Positions 13,527 to 18,526 of a stretch of 18,526 nucleotides of DNA are shown here, piece after piece. This stretch comes from Candidatus Martarchaeota archaeon. Its GTDB lineage: Archaea; Micrarchaeota; Micrarchaeia; Micrarchaeales; Micrarchaeaceae. The stretch lies in NCBI GenBank assembly GCA_023474155.1, contig JAMCYJ010000042.1, positions 1-18,526 of the forward strand, in the 5' to 3' direction. Numbering within the stretch: position 1 is the first letter of the stretch; each line of letters starts with the position of its first letter. The notes beneath the pieces were generated by a model. It worked only from the letters and a program-made list of their open reading frames with translations. It did no database searches and was not told the origin of the DNA. Made by a program: the position numbers and the translations under genes.

Positions 13527-14912
13527 ATGCGATTAACATTGCGAAATTGCAAGGTCAATGATTTTATGCCCGATGGAAATGTTGCAAAAACCTCTATAGA
13601 CGCCCTGATAGAGCTTATAAACTTAAAAGGGAAGATAGAACTCAACGAAGCCGCCGTCGACTTGGGCGTGGCTCCGGACATAATCGAAAACTGGATAAAA
13701 ATTCTCAACGAGAACAAGCTCGTTTCTATTTCCTACGAATTAGGCAAAATGTACGTGCAATCCATATTGCTATCAAAGGAGGAGATAGAGGAGGCAAAAA
13801 CAAAGGTCGAAACCAAAATCTCGACAAGCGAATCTGATCTTCAACTCGAGCTGCTTTCTCTCGAGAAATTCGCAAGCACAATAGACAATCTGAAGGTGTA
13901 TGCCCAGACTGCCGAAAACCTGTACAAGCAGGAGATGCCGAACCTGCAGAAGCACCTCTCGGAAATAAACAAGGTTTACGGCGTGCTTGAAAAAAACGAG
14001 GACAAAATCGAGGCGATAAAAAAGAACGCGGAAACGTCGTACGACAAGATCAATTCGCAGATATCCGAAATACAGAATAAGATAGACTATTTTGAAAAAG
14101 AGGAGTCTGTAAAGCTTTTCAACGAGAAAATAGAGGAGATAAAACAGATAATGGATAAAGTCGAGGAGGTTAAGAGCTCGATAGACCTGCTGGCGAGGGT
14201 GAAAAAAGAGCAGTTTGCGAACATCAAGAAGACGACGGACGAGCAGTTGACGTCGATAGCAGCGGAGATCGGCAAGACAGACAAGGATCTGACAGACGCG
14301 CTGAATTTCCTGCATGAGAGCCTGAAAAAGAAGGCCATGGAAATCCAGAAAGACTACGCGGAGTCGAAGGAAGCGGTCAGGAAAATGGAGGAGATAAACA
14401 AAGGCAAGGCGCAGAGCCAAAAAAGCCTTTCGGAGATAAAGATAAACTTCAACAAAGAATACGTAAAGATAGAGTCTGACATAAGCAAGAGTACCGAGCA
14501 GCTCGCCGCGAAGGTAAAGGTGACAAGGGAGGAAATCTCGAGGCTGAACACCGAGACAGGGGGAATAATAGACATAAACTCAAAAATCCTCGACTCCAAC
14601 AAGACCCTGAACGGGATATCGAAAACAGTCGAGGATACGAAAACCCAAATAAAGGCGCTGCTTGACGAAATCAGGGCGCTCAAGAAGTACTCTGTTTCCA
14701 TTGAAAAGCAGGACATCATCGCGAATAGGATTTCAGCCAAGATAGATCAGACCAAGAAAGTGAAAAAAGACATGCAGGACAAGATAAAGGACGCTACCGG
14801 GATGCTCACCTCGATATCGGCCGGCGCAGCTGAAATCGAAAAAGACGGAATCAGCAAGGGCAAAGCGGCAGGCGAGGGCAGCGACGGCCAAAACAAAGCA
14901 GAAAAAAAGTAG
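13527..14912 (+). CDS. Winged-helix plus long coiled-coil protein of a pilus-type operon
   Basis: The product is 461 aa from ATG 13527, or 448 aa from ATG 13566 (MPDGNVAKTSIDAL), which I slightly prefer because the domain begins there. Residues about 20-80 look like a winged helix: SIDALIELINLKGKIELNEAAVDLGVAPDIIENWIKILNENKLVSISYELGKMYV, with recognition helix and wing. From about 100 to 440 the sequence is an almost unbroken charged coiled coil (Lys/Glu/Ile heptads), then a Lys/Gly/Glu-rich tail. No TM helix. It precedes the secretion ATPase by 29 nt, so it is probably a cytoplasmic scaffold or regulator of that machine, perhaps playing a part like the ArlC/D/E scaffold around ArlI. That role is inference from position and shape. 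Confidence 0.8.
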   Translation: MRLTLRNCKVNDFMPDGNVAKTSIDALIELINLKGKIELNEAAVDLGVAPDIIENWIKILNENKLVSISYELGKMYVQSILLSKEEIEEAKTKVETKISTSESDLQLELLSLEKFASTIDNLKVYAQTAENLYKQEMPNLQKHLSEINKVYGVLEKNEDKIEAIKKNAETSYDKINSQISEIQNKIDYFEKEESVKLFNEKIEEIKQIMDKVEEVKSSIDLLARVKKEQFANIKKTTDEQLTSIAAEIGKTDKDLTDALNFLHESLKKKAMEIQKDYAESKEAVRKMEEINKGKAQSQKSLSEIKINFNKEYVKIESDISKSTEQLAAKVKVTREEISRLNTETGGIIDINSKILDSNKTLNGISKTVEDTKTQIKALLDEIRALKKYSVSIEKQDIIANRISAKIDQTKKVKKDMQDKIKDATGMLTSISAGAAEIEKDGISKGKAAGEGSDGQNKAEKK

Positions 14913-14941
14913 AAACCGATTGATTTGGAACAAATGAGATT

Positions 14942-16465
14942 ATGGCGCAGCAAGAGCAGAGAAACACTAATGACCCTGAGAAACAGGTTTTGGACACTTA
15001 CAAGAGCAATGTTCACGGTCTGGAGGTGGAAATAAAAATCGAGAAATACAAGGACTTCACGCCGGATTACCTCGTATCCTACATCGGCATAAGCGAGGCC
15101 TCAAAGCTTTTGCTGAATTCCCTCAGGACAGAGATAACGCACATGGTGCCGATAAACCCGGCAAAAATCCAGGACGAGGAGTACACGAACATAATAACTA
15201 CTAAATACATCGAGGCAAGCTCCATACTGCTCGACAAGTACCTTCCGGGCACGCCCGTAGAGGTAAAGAAGCTGCTCATCGCGTATATTATAAATATGGT
15301 CATAGGGCTAGGGGAGCTCGAGGTGCTGATAGCTGACGAAAATCTTGAGGAAATAACCGTGAACGGGTCTATCGACAACATATGGGTCTACCACAAGGTA
15401 ATAGGCTGGTGCAAGACAAACATAAGGATAGAGAAGGAGGAGATGATATACGCAAGGGCGGAGCAGATCGGAAGGAAGGTAGGGAGGGAGATAAACATGC
15501 TGAGCCCAATGATGGACGCCGAGCTTCCCGACGGCTCAAGAGTCAACGCGACTCTTTATCCAGTATCCCAGTCCGGAAACACGATCACGATAAGGAAGTT
15601 CGCGAAGAACCCATGGACCATGATTTCGATGATCAAGAATAAGACAGTGAACACAGAGGTAGCCGCCCTCGTATGGCTTTTGATCGAGAACGAAATCAGC
15701 ATATTGATCAGTGGGGGAACCGCGTCGGGGAAAACGAGCTTCCTGAACGCGCTCTCGATATTCTTCACGCCGAGCAAGAGGATAATAAGCGTGGAGGAGA
15801 CAAGGGAGCTCACGCTTCCGAAATTCCTCCAATGGGTTCCGATGCTTTCAAGGGCCCCTAACCCCGAAGGCAAAGGAGAGGTCACGCTTTACGACCTCAT
15901 GATAAACGCCCTCAGGCAGAGACCGGATATAATGCTCATAGGGGAGATAAGGACAAAGAAGGACGCCGAAACCCTGTTCGAGGCGATACACACGGGGCAC
16001 AGCGTCTACGGCACTGTGCACGCGGACAATGTCCAGGATACGATAGTGAGGCTCACGAACCCACCAATAGACACTCCCAAGATCCTGATAAACGCGATCG
16101 GCGGCGTGGTGTCTGTGTTCAGGCACAGGAAGACAGGGATTAGGAGAGTGCTTGAAATAGGCGAAATCCTCAGGTCCGGTGACGCGTCAGTGCTTTACAG
16201 GTGGAACATGCGCGACGATTCCTCGTACCAGGTCAACGAGATGTCGAGGCTTCTCGAAACGCTCGGCACATACAGCGCGATGTCGAGGACGGAAATAATA
16301 GACGACATAGCGCAGAAAGCCACGATATTGGAGTGGATGGTCGTCAATTCTATTTTAGACGTGGACAATGCGGGCTTTGTCATTGCGCAGTATTACAGCA
16401 ACAAGGCAAAGGTCGCTGAAATAGCTAACAAAAACATGAAATATTCCAAGGAATTATTCGGTTGA
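14942..16465 (+). CDS. Type II/IV pilus-type secretion ATPase (GspE/TadA/ArlI superfamily)
   Basis: The 507-aa protein has an N-terminal domain (about 1-200) and a RecA-like motor. Motifs in order: Walker A GGTASGKT at 258-265, Asp box SVEETREL at 283-290, Walker B DIMLIGEIR at 329-337, His box GHSVYGTVHADN at 353-363. The GEIR plus HTGHSVYGTVHA arrangement is diagnostic of pilus, Tad and archaellum ATPases. It hydrolyses ATP at the cytoplasmic face to extrude or retract filaments, working on a GspF/TadC/ArlJ-type membrane platform, which is encoded two genes downstream. Length fits archaeal pilus ATPases. There is no C4 zinc module of the bacterial GspE/PilB kind. Whether it drives pili, adhesion filaments or an archaellum cannot be settled here; no pilin gene is visible in the window. 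Confidence 0.95.
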   Translation: MAQQEQRNTNDPEKQVLDTYKSNVHGLEVEIKIEKYKDFTPDYLVSYIGISEASKLLLNSLRTEITHMVPINPAKIQDEEYTNIITTKYIEASSILLDKYLPGTPVEVKKLLIAYIINMVIGLGELEVLIADENLEEITVNGSIDNIWVYHKVIGWCKTNIRIEKEEMIYARAEQIGRKVGREINMLSPMMDAELPDGSRVNATLYPVSQSGNTITIRKFAKNPWTMISMIKNKTVNTEVAALVWLLIENEISILISGGTASGKTSFLNALSIFFTPSKRIISVEETRELTLPKFLQWVPMLSRAPNPEGKGEVTLYDLMINALRQRPDIMLIGEIRTKKDAETLFEAIHTGHSVYGTVHADNVQDTIVRLTNPPIDTPKILINAIGGVVSVFRHRKTGIRRVLEIGEILRSGDASVLYRWNMRDDSSYQVNEMSRLLETLGTYSAMSRTEIIDDIAQKATILEWMVVNSILDVDNAGFVIAQYYSNKAKVAEIANKNMKYSKELFG

Positions 16466-16481
16466 GTGATGCAGGATTTTT

Positions 16482-17243
16482 ATGGAGCAGGAGCAGGGCA
16501 TAGGCAGGCTGTCTGATTATATTTCAGGAATAGAGGCGGGCATCCAGAAAAAGGAGGTGTATTACGCGGATATCTCAACGGAATTCAGCGCCCAGCAGAA
16601 CATAATAAGCGCGCCCCAGACAAGAAAGGAGAACAATACCCTATTTGAAAATCTGCAGCAGTTGCTGCTTAATTTCGAGGCGGCAAGGCAACGCGGCGGC
16701 GCAAGGCCCCAGACCGAGCAGGCGCAGAAAGCGGCGCCGCAGGCCCAACCCCTGCATGGCGTGCAATTCCCTGCGGGCAGAAACCGGGAAGAGCATGAGG
16801 TTCCATCCGCATCGCAGTCCGCGTCCTCGATGCAGGCGGGCATTTCAAAAAGGCTATCGCCTATCGAGACGGACATGGCGAGGATAGAGGAGGAGATAAA
16901 AAAAATCGCGGCCGCGGAAATAAAAAACATTTCTGAAATCAAAGTCCGCCTGAAGCCCGGCGCAAACAGCAAGAGCATTCTGGTAACGCTTTCGTTGCAG
17001 GATCAGGTGTCGGAACTCGAGAAAATAATCGCAGGCCTTAATTCAGGGAGTTTTAACGAGGCGCAGATCCGTATAGTAACCCAGGAGCTGAATGCGCTTT
17101 ACAAGGCAGTGCAGAGCCAGCCTGCCCATGGAGGCATTGGCCAGGAGCTCGCAGGGCTGAGAAACTCGCGGCTTGACGCAGCGATGCGCGCGCTCGAAGA
17201 CGCGGAAACGCATAAACCGCAAATATTAAATAATGTTAAATAA
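16482..17243 (+). CDS. Unrecognised helical protein between pilus ATPase and platform genes
   Basis: The 253-residue protein lacks TM helices. An N-terminal part (1-70) has helices (IGRLSDYISGIEAGIQKKEVYY, FENLQQLLLNFEAARQ). A Gln/Ala/Pro/Ser-rich linker spans about 71-120. A C-terminal part (125-250) has a helix (IETDMARIEEEIKKIAAAEIKNI), one strand-like stretch (EIKVRLKPGANSKSILVTLSL) and further helices. It begins 16 nt after the ATPase stop codon and is clearly in the same operon. Such a soluble helical protein next to the motor could link ATPase and platform, but I recognise no family. Its tail ends in an AT-rich repeat patch. Confidence 0.75.
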   Translation: MEQEQGIGRLSDYISGIEAGIQKKEVYYADISTEFSAQQNIISAPQTRKENNTLFENLQQLLLNFEAARQRGGARPQTEQAQKAAPQAQPLHGVQFPAGRNREEHEVPSASQSASSMQAGISKRLSPIETDMARIEEEIKKIAAAEIKNISEIKVRLKPGANSKSILVTLSLQDQVSELEKIIAGLNSGSFNEAQIRIVTQELNALYKAVQSQPAHGGIGQELAGLRNSRLDAAMRALEDAETHKPQILNNVK

Positions 17244-17293
17244 ATAATGAAATAAATAATGAAATAAATAATAAAATAAATAATGAAATAATG
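17238..17293 (+). repeat. AT-rich 12-bp tandem repeat (about 4.5 units)
   Basis: Units of AAATAAATAATG start at 17238, 17250, 17262 and 17274, followed by a partial AAATAATG (17286-17293). The third unit has A for G at its last base. The array overlaps the last codon and stop of the preceding gene and fills the gap before the platform gene. It contains TAA stops in every forward frame. Slippage during replication is the likely origin. Confidence 0.9.
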
Positions 17294-17333
17294 TAAAATA
17301 AGCAGCGGCTAAAATAAATATAAAGGTTTCAAT

Positions 17334-18526
17334 GTGTTCGGGAAAAGCAAAAAAAGAGTAATCACTGTAGACGGAAAGCAGATAGAGCTTGAGCACCCGA
17401 AAAAAGGCATATTCGGATTTTTCAGCAGGAATCCATCCTCAAGGCCTGCGCAGCCCGCGCAAACCGCTTCGAAGGCGCCGGCAGAACCACTGCAAAAGCC
17501 ATCAACCCAACCAACCCCTCAGCAACCAACCTCCCAACCGATGCAACCGCAACAAACGCCTTCGCAGATCCAGCAGAATATTTCAGAGGTGGTGAACGCC
17601 CAGCAGGAGGCTCCGATGCAGGCGAGCGACATCGAGGCATTCAACAAGGAGATAACAGAGAGGATAAAAAACATAAAGCAGCAGCCGAAGCAGGCGATGA
17701 AGCCGAAAAAAACATCGACGTTCAAGCAGAAGGCGGACAGGATGCTCGATTCGCACAAAGGGCTCAGGCAGGCCCTGCTCGAGCAGGGCATAGACAATCC
17801 GTATAATTTCATAGTAAGGATGCGCACAGCCTCGACGCTGCTCGCGATATTTATCGCGGCAGCGGTATTCATTGCCTTTGATTACATGCATATGCAGATC
17901 GCAGTCACTGTCCTGCTCGCGCTGATGTTAGGCGTGCTGTCGTTTTTCATGTCCTTCAACATGTTCCTGGAATACCCGAGGTACAAGACAAACCAGGCTG
18001 CAAAGAATGTTGAGAAAAACATACTCTTCGCGGCGCGCGACATACTTATATCCCTCCGCTCGGGGATGCCGCTTTTCAACGCGATCTCGTCCGTAAGTAC
18101 AGGATACGGGGACACGAGCAGGGAGTTCTCAAGGATCGTCGAGCATGTCGAGCTCGGAATGTCGCTGGGAGACGCGATAGACAAGGTCATATCCGAGTCA
18201 AGAAGCCAGTCATTCAAGAAGCTGATGATCCAGGCGACAACCACGATAAAGGCAGGGGCCGACATCACCGCCGCGCTGCAGAGCGTGATAGACCAGCTGT
18301 CGCAGGAGCGAATAATAGAGCTGCGAAGATACGGCCAGAGGCTAAATGCGCTTGCCATGTTCTACATGCTGTTTGGAGTCATACTTCCTTCAATGGGGAT
18401 AGCCGTCGCCACGATCCTCACGACGTTCCTCCCCCTATTCACAGTCAACATGACGATACTCGAGCTTGTAATCGTAGGCGTAGTAATGATACAGATAGTG
18501 TTCCTCCAGCTTATAAGGCAGAGGCC
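17334..18526 (+). CDS. TadC/GspF-like membrane platform protein with Pro/Gln-rich N-terminal extension (partial, runs off right edge)
   Basis: The start is GTG at 17334; the ATG overlapping it (17332) reads only nine codons. AAAGGT lies 6 nt upstream. The first 397 codons are seen. Residues 1-35 form a small domain (VITVDGKQIELEHPKKG), about 36-95 is a Pro/Gln/Thr-rich linker, and a T2SS F-type domain follows. TM helices lie near 166-182, 187-208, 341-364 and 375-393. The cytoplasmic loop has the family pattern (ILISLRSGMPLFNAI, FSRIVEHVELGMSLGDAI, LMIQATTTIKAGADITAALQSV). This protein is the membrane base on which the pilus-type ATPase works. TadC/ArlJ relatives usually lack such a low-complexity extension. 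The gene continues beyond the window, perhaps with a second F domain. Confidence 0.88.
   Translation, partial: MFGKSKKRVITVDGKQIELEHPKKGIFGFFSRNPSSRPAQPAQTASKAPAEPLQKPSTQPTPQQPTSQPMQPQQTPSQIQQNISEVVNAQQEAPMQASDIEAFNKEITERIKNIKQQPKQAMKPKKTSTFKQKADRMLDSHKGLRQALLEQGIDNPYNFIVRMRTASTLLAIFIAAAVFIAFDYMHMQIAVTVLLALMLGVLSFFMSFNMFLEYPRYKTNQAAKNVEKNILFAARDILISLRSGMPLFNAISSVSTGYGDTSREFSRIVEHVELGMSLGDAIDKVISESRSQSFKKLMIQATTTIKAGADITAALQSVIDQLSQERIIELRRYGQRLNALAMFYMLFGVILPSMGIAVATILTTFLPLFTVNMTILELVIVGVVMIQIVFLQLIRQR

Noticed and set aside
13773..14420. Minus-strand open frame of 215 codons within the coiled-coil gene
   Set aside because: It is the antisense image of Lys/Glu-rich heptads (Leu/Phe/Arg-rich on the other strand), with no promoter or ribosome binding site.
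17238..17293. CRISPR-like array
   Set aside because: The 12-bp units are contiguous with no spacers; this is a simple AT-rich tandem repeat.
13527..18526. Archaellum operon
   Set aside because: The ATPase and platform fit the wider superfamily, but no archaellin, ArlF/G, ArlH or ArlX-like gene is visible, so the narrower name is not supported.

Overview
This is a chromosomal window from an archaeon. The evidence is the gene set: an Orc1/Cdc6 replication initiator, class-1 release factor aRF1 with NIKS and GGQ motifs, the RNase P proteins Rpp30 and Pop5, DUF357, an archaeal pilus/archaellum-type secretion ATPase, and AT-rich TATA promoters with several short or absent leaders. Heavy use of ATA and AGG codons fits too. 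Compact proteins (Rpp30 of about 167 aa, Pop5 of 104 aa) and the mix of secretion genes suggest a small-genome DPANN lineage such as Micrarchaeota, but this placement is an inference from gene content only.

Layout. Positions 1-3024 (minus strand) hold a compact type IV secretion-like operon read right to left: a VirB2-like two-helix pilin, a polytopic VirB6/CedA-like protein, a two-TM protein with what looks like the VirB4 N-terminal domain, and a VirB4-type ATPase running off the left edge. Positions 3163-4012 hold a DUF72 protein (minus) and tRNA-Leu(UAG) (plus). Positions 4159-7210 are AT-rich and carry poorly characterised genes: a small possible HTH protein, a sequon-rich surface protein with a probable frameshift at its start, a winged-helix-like protein and a beta-rich hypothetical. 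Positions 7360-9801 carry orc1/cdc6, rpp30, a 134-bp tandem duplication, pop5 and DUF357. Positions 9927-13429 carry serS, aRF1 and a site-2 protease.

Positions 13527-18526 (plus strand) form a second secretion operon of the type IV pilus/Tad/archaellum class: a winged-helix plus long coiled-coil protein, a GspE/TadA/ArlI-type ATPase, an unrecognised Gln/Ala-rich helical protein, an AT-rich 12-bp repeat patch, and a TadC/GspF-like membrane platform protein that runs off the right edge.

The most interesting system is the left operon. Its parts match the minimal conjugation-derived set (pilin, VirB6 channel, VirB4 motor) seen in the crenarchaeal Ced and Ted DNA-import systems, with the unusual feature that VirB4 is split into two translationally coupled genes, the first carrying VirB3-like membrane helices. 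It lies about 10 kb from an unrelated pilus-type operon with its own ATPase, so the cell appears to carry two separate surface machines. No stretch over 300 bases is without a gene; the longest gaps (6021-6236 and 11259-11479) are described in the entries.
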